Part shown: positions 1 to 4,734 of the stretch, piece by piece
Numbering within the stretch: the first letter of the stretch is position 1
Layout: every line of letters starts with the position of its first letter
Assembly (NCBI GenBank): GCA_009787685.1
Contig: WQSV01000083.1
Span: forward strand, 1-6,759
Direction: 5' to 3'
Length of the DNA: 6,759 nucleotides
Origin: Bacillota bacterium
GTDB taxonomy: Bacteria; Bacillota; Clostridia; Christensenellales; Pumilibacteraceae
The notes under the pieces: generated by a model
Seen by the model: the letters and a program-made list of their open reading frames with translations, nothing else
What the model was told of the DNA's origin: nothing
Database searches by the model: none
Position numbers and translations under genes: made by a program

Positions 1-290
1 CAAGTGGAATTCACAATGCAGTTGTCAGTGACGCGGGGGCAGTTCTTGCGGGAAGAGGGAACATCATCGTTTTGGCAAACGAACACAACCATGAGTTGTT
101 GCCAGTCATCAGACACACTGTTAGGCGTAACTTTGAAATCGAAGGAGTTCTTGTCACAAGGTTAACTTCAACTTATGTTCACGGTCAACTAAGAACAATC
201 GATGTTCAAATTCGCTCACAAAGCACAGAAGGTGATGGAAGCTATATTACGACCTCTGCATCAATGAGTTTTCTAATCAACCGTCCTTAA
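1..290 (+). CDS. C-terminal part of an unidentified protein (5' end outside window)
   Basis: The reading frame is open from the left edge (first full codon at position 3) to a TAA at 288-290, about 95 residues. It begins SGIHNAVVSDAGAVLAGRG and ends SMSFLINRP. A TTG at 72 could be a start, but the frame stays open and protein-like before it, so I read this as the tail of a longer protein. The piece has a Gly/Ala-rich start, then alternating hydrophobic and polar residues rich in Thr, Val, Ile and Arg, which suggests beta strands. There is no membrane segment, Cys or recognisable catalytic motif. I do not recognise the family. A structural or surface protein, or a pilin-like domain, is possible but is only a guess. 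A strong terminator follows directly, so it is the last gene of its transcript and separate from the aroH operon. Confidence 0.7.
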   Translation, partial: SGIHNAVVSDAGAVLAGRGNIIVLANEHNHELLPVIRHTVRRNFEIEGVLVTRLTSTYVHGQLRTIDVQIRSQSTEGDGSYITTSASMSFLINRP

Positions 291-304
291 GTAAAAGTTT
301 TTTT

Positions 305-341
305 AAAGACATTCAAGTCAACAGAATTGAATGTCTTTTTT
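305..341 (+). terminator. Rho-independent terminator after the first gene
   Basis: A perfect 12-bp stem, AAAGACATTCAA (305-316) with TTGAATGTCTTT (327-338), closes a 10-nt loop and runs into a T tract (336-341). It lies 15 nt after the upstream stop codon and before the aroH promoter, so it separates two transcription units. Confidence 0.9.
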
Positions 342-355
342 CACATTTAAAACTG

Positions 356-384
356 TTGACTTCTTGCTAATTTTGTTGTAATAT
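356..384 (+). promoter_or_regulatory. Sigma-70/sigma-A type promoter for the aroH-cmk-plsC operon
   Basis: The -35 box TTGACT (356-361) and the -10 box TAATAT (379-384) are separated by exactly 17 nt, and an AT-rich stretch precedes the -35 box. Transcription should start near 391, giving a leader of about 105 nt before aroH. An imperfect palindrome (ACCATAG at 388-394 with CTATGTGGT at 401-409, one bulged T) covers the expected start point and could be an operator. No known riboswitch or T-box signature is visible in the leader. Confidence 0.82.
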
Positions 385-496
385 ATTACCATAGAAAACA
401 CTATGTGGTGTGAGGACTGGGCAAACAATTGGACAGAAAGATTGGTGTTGTTTTTGAAAAATATTGGCACTATCAAAAAAATAAAAGGAGAGATTA

Positions 497-928
497 ATGA
501 AAACATATTCAATACGAGGTGCAACGAGTATTTCGGCGGACAACGAAAAGGAAATCAAGCAAAAAAGTGTTGAACTTTTTCAAAGAATTTTGAAAGACAA
601 CGAGCTGAAAAAAGACGATATTGTCAACTTGATAATATCGACAACCGATGATATTCGTTCGTTCTATCCCGCAAGGGCTGTTCGAGAATCGGGTTTTGAC
701 ATTCCTCTGTTCTCTGCAATCGAGCCAAAGATAAAAAATTCACTTCCATTGTGCATCAGAATGATGTTGACTGTTCAAGTCAAAGATAAGAAGTTTGAGC
801 CAAAAAATGTCTACTTAAACAGTGCGAAAAATTTGAAAAAACCAACCTCTTCTCAAAAGACAACAAGTCAATCAAGAGGGGTGATGCCTTCAAGAGGAGC
901 AGTGCATTCAAAAGGAGTCAGACGATGA
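497..928 (+). CDS. aroH: Chorismate mutase, AroH family
   Basis: Monofunctional cytosolic chorismate mutase (chorismate to prephenate), the branch point towards phenylalanine and tyrosine; the family works as a trimer. The 143-residue product follows Bacillus subtilis AroH: SIRGAT places the active-site Arg at R7, FYPARAVRE gives Y57 (Phe in B. subtilis) and R63, E76 matches the catalytic Glu78, C86-I87-R88 carries the counterpart of Arg90, and Y106 matches Tyr108. The B. subtilis Arg116 position is Lys114. The ATG has AAAAGGAG (483-490) six bases upstream. The last 30 residues or so form a Ser/Thr/Lys/Arg-rich tail absent from the 127-residue B. subtilis enzyme, ending in three hexapeptide units (SRGVMP, SRGAVH, SKGVRR). 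The stop overlaps the cmk start as ATGA, so the two are probably translationally coupled. Family assignment rests on remembered homologues. Confidence 0.93.
   Translation: MKTYSIRGATSISADNEKEIKQKSVELFQRILKDNELKKDDIVNLIISTTDDIRSFYPARAVRESGFDIPLFSAIEPKIKNSLPLCIRMMLTVQVKDKKFEPKNVYLNSAKNLKKPTSSQKTTSQSRGVMPSRGAVHSKGVRR
872..925 (+). repeat. Three 18-bp tandem units at the aroH 3' end, the last holding the cmk ribosome site
   Basis: Units at 872-889, 890-907 and 908-925 each begin TCAAGAGG or TCAAAAGG and diverge towards their ends. In the aroH frame they encode SRGVMP, SRGAVH and SKGVRR. The third unit contributes AAAGGAG (911-917), 7 bases before the cmk ATG at 925, and the first two contain similar purine-rich AAGAGG cores. 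The pattern fits local duplication of a Shine-Dalgarno segment that became coding for AroH. Confidence 0.65.
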
Positions 929-1590
929 AAAAAACTTTAAACATAGCAATAGATGGACCAGCAGGTTCTGGAAAAAGCACCGTTGCAAAAATAGTCGCAA
1001 AGGAACTTGGCATTGCGTATTTGGACACGGGTGCGATGTATCGGGCGCTTGGATTGAAATCTCACTCAAATAATATCAGCGTTTTTGATGAAAACGCAGT
1101 TGGAATAATGCTTGAAAAAACTTGCATAGACATTAAATACGAAGATGGTATTCAACGCTTGTTTTTGGACGGAGTTGATGTCGGGTTGAAAATTCGAGAA
1201 AATCATATTTCTCAACTTGCGTCAGATATTTCGAAAAATCACGCTGTTCGCCTTGCAATGGTTGAGTTGCAAAGAAAAATTGCTGAAGAAAGAGATTGCG
1301 TCTTGGATGGTCGAGACATTGGTTCATTTGTTCTTCCGAATGCAAAACACAAAATTTTTCTAACTGCAAGCATTGACGAGAGAGCAAAAAGGCGTCACAA
1401 AGAACTTCTGTCAAGAGGAGAAACCGTCGACATCAATAATCTTAAACAAGACATTGCAAAAAGAGATGACAACGACATGATGAGAGACTTTGCACCACTC
1501 ATTAAAGCGCCTGATGCAATCGAAGTCGATACAACAACAATGACGATTGAAGAAGTCGTCAATCATATTTTAAATCAAATAAAAGGTTAA
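925..1590 (+). CDS. cmk: Cytidylate kinase (CMP/dCMP kinase)
   Basis: Transfers phosphate from ATP to CMP or dCMP, supplying CDP/dCDP for nucleic acid and phospholipid synthesis, in the cytosol. The 221-residue length is normal for bacterial Cmk. Visible motifs: P-loop GPAGSGKS at residues 11-18, the CMP-binding LDTGAMYR at 33-40, DGRDIG at 128-133, and the Arg-rich lid segment DERAKRRHKEL starting near 151. RDDNDMMRDFAPL near 180-192 matches the conserved RDxxDxxRxxxPL block. The ATG overlaps the aroH stop and is served by AAAGGAG inside aroH. Cmk followed by plsC is a familiar order in low-GC bacteria, often with ispH and rpsA next; those two are not here. No anomalies seen. Confidence 0.98.
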   Translation: MKKTLNIAIDGPAGSGKSTVAKIVAKELGIAYLDTGAMYRALGLKSHSNNISVFDENAVGIMLEKTCIDIKYEDGIQRLFLDGVDVGLKIRENHISQLASDISKNHAVRLAMVELQRKIAEERDCVLDGRDIGSFVLPNAKHKIFLTASIDERAKRRHKELLSRGETVDINNLKQDIAKRDDNDMMRDFAPLIKAPDAIEVDTTTMTIEEVVNHILNQIKG

Positions 1591-1594
1591 CAAT

Positions 1595-1624
1595 CATTGT
1601 GCAATTATGCATTGTGAATTGCGT
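1595..1624 (+). repeat. Short AT-rich intergenic repeat between cmk and plsC
   Basis: Two adjoining 15-bp units (1595-1609 and 1610-1624) both start CATTGTG. Inside lies a partial palindrome: CAATT (1602-1606), ATGCAT (1607-1612) and AATTG (1617-1621). From memory it resembles degenerate short words scattered between genes in many low-GC genomes; I cannot confirm a family here. It contains the ATG at 1607, which argues against that codon as the true plsC start. Confidence 0.45.
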
Positions 1625-1633
1625 ATTGAAATT

Positions 1634-2287
1634 ATGGCATTTTTCTATTATCTAATAAAAATTATTTTCTTCATACCCGGAAAAATTCTTTTCCCAGTGA
1701 AAGTTGTCAACAAAAAGTCTTTCCCAAAGGACAGGCGTATTATTCTCATTGCTAATCATCTTAGCTGGTGGGACATTGTTATTTTAGGGGCGTCACTTCC
1801 GGGATTTAGGCGATATCTTGCGAAAAAAGAACTTGGCAAAGGCTTTTTGTCAAGGTTGTTTCTAGGGGCTCTTGGAGGTATTTTTATTGATCGTGAAAAG
1901 CCAGACATTTCTGCTATTCGCAAAGTGAAAAATGTTTTGGACAAAGGGCGAGGAATTGCAATATTTCCGGAAGGAACAAGAAACAAAGAAGATGATAGTC
2001 TTCAAGAAATCAAGGGCGGTGCGGTCATGTTTGCACTTCAAAACAAAGCACCTCTAGTCGTTGCTTCAATTCACCACAAAACAAAACCGTTTAGAAAAAA
2101 TTATATCTATATTGATGAAAACCCTCTAAAATTTGACGAAGAAAAACGCGCGAATGTTAAAAACATAGCTGATGGAACAGAAGAACTCCAACAAAAAATG
2201 CTAGATGCAAAAATCAAGATTGACGAATGGGTCGCATCCAAGAAAGACGAAAAAACATTAGACGATAAAAATCAAGATAATAACTAA
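1634..2287 (+). CDS. plsC: 1-acyl-sn-glycerol-3-phosphate acyltransferase
   Basis: Acylates lysophosphatidic acid to phosphatidic acid at the inner face of the membrane, the second acylation step of phospholipid synthesis. From the ATG at 1634 the product is 217 residues. It opens with a hydrophobic anchor (residues 2-20). Acyltransferase motifs follow in order: NHLSWWD at 41-47 (catalytic His42 and Asp47, HX4D), GGIFIDRE at 81-88, and FPEGTR at 111-116, followed by a KGGA-type segment. The last 25 residues or so are charged, Asp/Lys/Asn-rich and probably disordered. A start at 1607 would add MHCELRIEI, but that codon lies inside a repeat and the extra residues are not family-like. Neither start has a good ribosome site. 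The gap from cmk is 43 nt, so cotranscription is likely. Confidence 0.93.
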   Translation: MAFFYYLIKIIFFIPGKILFPVKVVNKKSFPKDRRIILIANHLSWWDIVILGASLPGFRRYLAKKELGKGFLSRLFLGALGGIFIDREKPDISAIRKVKNVLDKGRGIAIFPEGTRNKEDDSLQEIKGGAVMFALQNKAPLVVASIHHKTKPFRKNYIYIDENPLKFDEEKRANVKNIADGTEELQQKMLDAKIKIDEWVASKKDEKTLDDKNQDNN

Positions 2288-2293
2288 TAGTTG

Positions 2294-2316
2294 TTGTTAA
2301 AATATTTTATTAACAA
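2294..2316 (+). other. AT-rich inverted repeat between plsC and the dehydrogenase gene
   Basis: TTGTTAA (2294-2300) and TTAACAA (2310-2316) form a perfect 7-bp inverted repeat around a 9-base AT-only centre. It has only one G-C pair per arm and no clean T tract, so it is at best a weak terminator. An operator is the other possibility. I could not find a convincing promoter in 2288-2345, so the next gene may be read from the aroH promoter. Confidence 0.35.
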
Positions 2317-2359
2317 TTCTAACCAAAGCACTATTCACTAAAAATAAGGAGACAAAAAA

Positions 2360-3988
2360 ATGACGAGAATTTTTAAAATTCCAACACCAATCAATGAACC
2401 AGTTTTGAACTATTCACCAAACTCTCTTGAGAAAATTGCACTCAAAGCGGAACTGGAAAGACAATCAAAAGTCGTGGTCGAAATTCCTCTTATTATTGGA
2501 GGAGAGGAGATTGTGACGAGGAAAAAAGGCAAAGTGACAATGCCTCACAACCACAAACATGTCCTTGCAAATTTTTCTTTTGCTGAAGAACCGGAGCTGA
2601 AAAAAGCGGTTGAATCTGCAAAGCAAGCAAAAGAAGACTGGTCTCACATGTCATTTGAACATAGAGCTGCTATTTTTTTGAAAGCAGCGGAACTTATTTC
2701 AACTAAATATCGTGCATTAATTAATGCTGCAACAATGCTTGGGCAAAACAAAACTGTCCACCAAGCAGAAATTGACAGTGCTTGTGAACTTGCAGATTTT
2801 TTAAGGTTCAATGTCAAGTTTGCAGAAGAAATTTATTCAGTTCAACCAGTCAACTCAAAAGGAGTTTGGAACAGAGTAGAGTATCGTCCGCTTGATGGTT
2901 TTGTCGCCGCGATTTCGCCCTTTAATTTCACGGCAATAGGTGGAAACTTGTCTGCTGCTCCTGCTCTTATGGGGAACACTGTCGTTTGGAAGCCAGCAGC
3001 GACAGCAACTCTTTCGAATTATTATGTCATGCAAATTTTCATCGAAGCTGGACTTCCAAAAGGGGTTATCAATTTTGTTCCATCTCAAGGCACCCTTTTT
3101 AGTGAAATTGTTGTCAAAGACTCCGATATGTCGGGAGTTCATTTCACAGGCTCAACCGAAACTTTCAACACCGTTTGGAAAAATATTGCAAACAATCTAG
3201 ATTCTTACAAAAGCTACCCAAGGCTAGTTGGTGAAACTGGAGGAAAAGACTTCACTTTCGTTCACAATTCGTATAATGACATTGATAGAATTGTCACAGC
3301 AATTATTCGCGGGGCATTTGAATATCAAGGACAAAAATGCTCAGCTTGCTCGCGTGCCTATGTTCCAAAAAGCATGTGGGAAGAACTCAAGAAAAAACTT
3401 CTTAAAGAAGTCAAAAAAATTAAAGTCGGAGATGTCACTGATTTCACAAACTTCATGGGCGCAGTCATTGACGAAAAATCTTTCGACAACATAACGAAAT
3501 ATATTGAAGATGCAAAAAAATCAAAAGATGTCGAGGTGTTGACAACGGGATATGATAAAAGCATTGGTTGGTTCATTCAACCAACAATAATCGAGACGAA
3601 AGACCCGAACTATATCACGATGAAAGATGAACTTTTTGGACCAGTCTTAACCATCTTTGTTTATGATGACAACGATTTTGAAAAGACTCTTGAAATTTGC
3701 GACAAAGGCTCAAAGTATGCTCTCACAGGTGCAATCTTCGCAAAAGGGCGCGACATCATTGCAAAAATGGAAAAAGCTTTGACCTATGCCGCTGGCAATT
3801 TCTACATTAACGACAGATGCACAGGAGCAGTTGTCGGTCAACAACCGTTCGGTGGCTCGCGTGCGTCTGGAACAAACGACAAAGCGGGAAGCGCTCTCAA
3901 TCTCTATCGCTGGATTAACCCTCGAACAATAAAAGAAACCTTCAACTCCGATCCAAATTTTGAATATCCTTTCATGGAAGGAAAATAA
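2360..3988 (+). CDS. pruA: 1-pyrroline-5-carboxylate dehydrogenase (L-glutamate gamma-semialdehyde dehydrogenase), ALDH4A1-like
   Basis: Oxidises L-glutamate gamma-semialdehyde, in equilibrium with pyrroline-5-carboxylate, to glutamate with NAD+: the last step of proline and ornithine/arginine breakdown. The 542-residue product has the full aldehyde dehydrogenase fold. SPFNFTA (186-192) holds the oxyanion Asn189, WKPAATA is the coenzyme-binding segment, HFTGSTETF follows, ETGGKD gives general base Glu292, GQKCSACSR gives nucleophile Cys327, and QQPFGGSRASGTNDKAG from residue 494 is the substrate-anchoring loop of this family. MLGQNKTVHQAEIDSACEL and the PNFEYPFMEGK-type end are hallmarks of the monofunctional type related to animal ALDH4A1, not the RocA or PutA forms. 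The ATG follows AAGGAGA (2346-2352). No proline dehydrogenase or ornithine aminotransferase lies nearby. The symbol follows common database usage. Confidence 0.95.
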   Translation: MTRIFKIPTPINEPVLNYSPNSLEKIALKAELERQSKVVVEIPLIIGGEEIVTRKKGKVTMPHNHKHVLANFSFAEEPELKKAVESAKQAKEDWSHMSFEHRAAIFLKAAELISTKYRALINAATMLGQNKTVHQAEIDSACELADFLRFNVKFAEEIYSVQPVNSKGVWNRVEYRPLDGFVAAISPFNFTAIGGNLSAAPALMGNTVVWKPAATATLSNYYVMQIFIEAGLPKGVINFVPSQGTLFSEIVVKDSDMSGVHFTGSTETFNTVWKNIANNLDSYKSYPRLVGETGGKDFTFVHNSYNDIDRIVTAIIRGAFEYQGQKCSACSRAYVPKSMWEELKKKLLKEVKKIKVGDVTDFTNFMGAVIDEKSFDNITKYIEDAKKSKDVEVLTTGYDKSIGWFIQPTIIETKDPNYITMKDELFGPVLTIFVYDDNDFEKTLEICDKGSKYALTGAIFAKGRDIIAKMEKALTYAAGNFYINDRCTGAVVGQQPFGGSRASGTNDKAGSALNLYRWINPRTIKETFNSDPNFEYPFMEGK

Positions 3989-4005
3989 TCTCTTTGACTC
4001 TTTTG

Positions 4006-4048
4006 TCGGAGATTGCGAATTATAACACAATATGCCAGCAGTCTCCGA
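4006..4048 (+). promoter_or_regulatory. Alternative hairpin competing with the downstream terminator
   Basis: TCGGAGATTGC (4006-4016) can pair with GCAGTCTCCGA (4038-4048) over 11 positions with one G-U wobble, leaving a 21-nt loop. Its 3' arm uses bases needed for the terminator hairpin at 4030-4060, so the two cannot form together. This geometry is that of an antiterminator. No ligand-binding domain or leader peptide is evident, and chance pairing is possible. Confidence 0.4.
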
Positions 4049-4065
4049 TTGTTGGCATATATTTT
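4030..4065 (+). terminator. Probable intrinsic terminator after the dehydrogenase gene
   Basis: ATATGCCAGCAGT (4030-4042) pairs with ATTGTTGGCATAT (4048-4060) to give a 13-bp stem with two G-U wobbles and the 5-nt loop CTCCG. ATTTT follows at 4061-4065. The stem is strong but the T tract is short, so termination may be partial. It starts about 40 nt after the dehydrogenase stop codon. Confidence 0.65.
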
Positions 4066-4089
4066 AAAAAGGAGTAGTGTTATATTAAA

Positions 4090-4182
4090 ATGAGGAAAAG
4101 AATTTTCAAAATTTTAGAAATTTATCTAAAAACAATAATAGCGTCAGCGATAACCAGTCGTCAAAAAGGAGAAATATTATGA
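4090..4182 (+). CDS. Possible 30-codon ORF, unidentified
   Basis: An ATG at 4090 opens 30 codons beginning MRKRIFKILEIYLKTIIAS and ending in a TGA at 4180-4182. The nearest ribosome-site-like sequence, GGAG at 4071-4074, lies 15 bases upstream, which is too far for efficient initiation. The N-terminus is basic and then hydrophobic or amphipathic. The stop overlaps the next ORF as ATGA, like a coupled pair. I recognise no family and think it may be non-coding or a remnant. Confidence 0.2.
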   Translation: MRKRIFKILEIYLKTIIASAITSRQKGEIL

Positions 4183-4285
4183 AAAATAATTTGAGAAAAA
4201 ATTTGCTTTCTTGGCGGTTATGGCAACCATCATATGTGCAGTTATTTGATGATTGGCATATCAGTGAACATTAGCTTCATTATGT
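4179..4285 (+). pseudogene. Probable decayed start of a small secreted or membrane protein gene
   Basis: An ATG at 4179 with an excellent ribosome site (AAGGAG, 4166-4171) begins MKNNLRKN, but as it stands yields only 31 codons ending at a TAG (4272-4274) with an unremarkable sequence. Reading one base differently at the A tract near 4196-4201 gives RKKFAFLAVMATIICAVI, a textbook signal peptide or membrane segment with a basic n-region and hydrophobic core. That frame stops at a TGA, and a third frame resumes with MIGISVNISFIM before another TGA at 4283-4285. Good start signals followed by hydrophobic coding spread over three frames suggest a gene broken by small indels. Chance reading of AT-rich DNA remains possible. 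Confidence 0.35.
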
Positions 4286-4640
4286 GACCAGTTTAAATCA
4301 AGAAAAAATAATATATTGATACACATATTGGATATTGTTGGTGTTTAATGACTGTTTTTATTATTACTTTAGGATTTGCTGGTGATTACTTGTGGCAGAA
4401 CACTGATGAGAATTTAGATGTTTTTGTCGAAATCAAAACAATTATTTTTAAAAAACAAAATTCGTCAGCGCTTTGGTGGCAAATTTTGTTTTGTGAGCAT
4501 AGGCGAAAAATGAGGAGTGATGAATTAATCGAAAAACACCAAAAAAATACAATATATGTGAAATTTAATCTTTGTTTTTCCATCAACTGTCAAAAACAAC
4601 GGTTTTTTAATATCGTTTTTTGATAAAACCTCTTTTTCGT
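4183..4640 (+). other. Intergenic stretch without a convincing intact gene
   Basis: Beyond the remnant at its left end I see no gene here. The longest frame (4348-4623, 91 codons from an ATG) has no ribosome site, is rich in Phe, Lys, Asn, Cys and Trp without pattern, and overlaps an open frame on the other strand, so I take it as chance. The stretch holds a large inverted repeat at 4452-4492 and AT-rich T runs near 4603-4640 just before the transporter promoter. It may contain further decayed remains of whatever began at 4179. Confidence 0.5.
4452..4492 (+). repeat. 11-bp perfect inverted repeat, terminator-like
   Basis: AAAACAAAATT (4452-4462) and AATTTTGTTTT (4482-4492) are exact inverted copies. 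After one mismatch the stem can extend by GTCA (4464-4467) with TGGC (4477-4480, one wobble), leaving a 9-nt loop. The A-rich left arm and T-rich right arm would let it act as a weak terminator on either strand. It lies within apparently gene-free DNA. Confidence 0.5.
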
Positions 4641-4669
4641 TTGACAAATAGCAAAAAATGCATTACAAT
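4641..4669 (+). promoter_or_regulatory. Sigma-70/sigma-A type promoter for the transporter gene
   Basis: A consensus -35 box TTGACA (4641-4646) and a -10 box TACAAT (4664-4669) are separated by 17 nt. The start should fall near 4676, giving a leader of about 50 nt. The near-consensus boxes suggest high basal strength, so control would have to come from a repressor or from the message; an overlapping palindrome is listed separately. Confidence 0.87.
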
Positions 4670-4705
4670 GTCGATTGTAGTGTAAAATATATCAAGAAAC
4701 TACAA
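4661..4705 (+). promoter_or_regulatory. Operator-like palindrome and third half-site at the transporter promoter
   Basis: CATTACAAT (4661-4669) and ATTGTAGTG (4674-4682) form a 22-bp palindrome with one mismatch around GTCG, covering the -10 box and the expected start. A third copy of the half-site, ACTACAA (4699-4705), is an exact inverse of TTGTAGT (4675-4681), so the leader RNA could also fold there. The position suits a repressor blocking initiation. The regulator is not in the window, and the half-site spacing does not match a BlaI/CopY-type TACA-NN-TGTA site. Confidence 0.5.
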
Positions 4706-4716
4706 ACGGAGAAATA

Positions 4717-4734
4717 TTGAAGAAGTTATGTTAA
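4717..4734 (+). promoter_or_regulatory. Five-codon TTG mini-ORF overlapping the transporter start
   Basis: The only good ribosome site, GGAG at 4708-4711, sits 5 bases before a TTG at 4717 but 16 bases before the transporter ATG at 4728. TTG opens MKKLC and then a TAA at 4732-4734, just past the ATG. Ribosomes could initiate at TTG and re-initiate at the ATG. Alternatively the weak AAGAAG near 4720-4725 is used directly. Confidence 0.3.

Noticed and set aside
72..290. TTG at 72 as the true start of the first gene
   Set aside because: The same frame is open and protein-like back to the left edge, and the purine-rich GGAAGAGGG upstream is 13 bases away, too far.
391..496. T-box or known riboswitch in the aroH leader
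   Set aside because: The leader is only about 105 nt and lacks the T-box core sequence, a specifier-stem layout and a terminator before aroH.
318..558. Two overlapping minus-strand frames of 63-68 codons across the aroH promoter and leader
   Set aside because: They cross a terminator and a strong plus-strand promoter, lack convincing start signals, and are Phe/Ile/Asn-rich as expected from AT-rich non-coding DNA.
1133..1414. Minus-strand frame of 93 codons inside cmk
   Set aside because: It lies opposite conserved Cmk sequence, including the DGRDIG motif, and has no family character.
2855..3494. Several frames of 86-95 codons inside the dehydrogenase gene on both strands
   Set aside because: All sit over conserved aldehyde dehydrogenase motifs in the main frame; they are overlaps without independent support.
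4348..4623. 91-codon plus-strand frame before the transporter promoter
   Set aside because: No ribosome site, no recognisable motif, patternless composition, and an 11-bp inverted repeat in its middle. It could be part of a decayed gene but is not a supported CDS.
4661..4682. BlaI/MecI or CopY operator at the transporter promoter
   Set aside because: The TACA and TGTA half-sites are 8 bases apart instead of the 2 bases typical of those regulators, and no such regulator is nearby.
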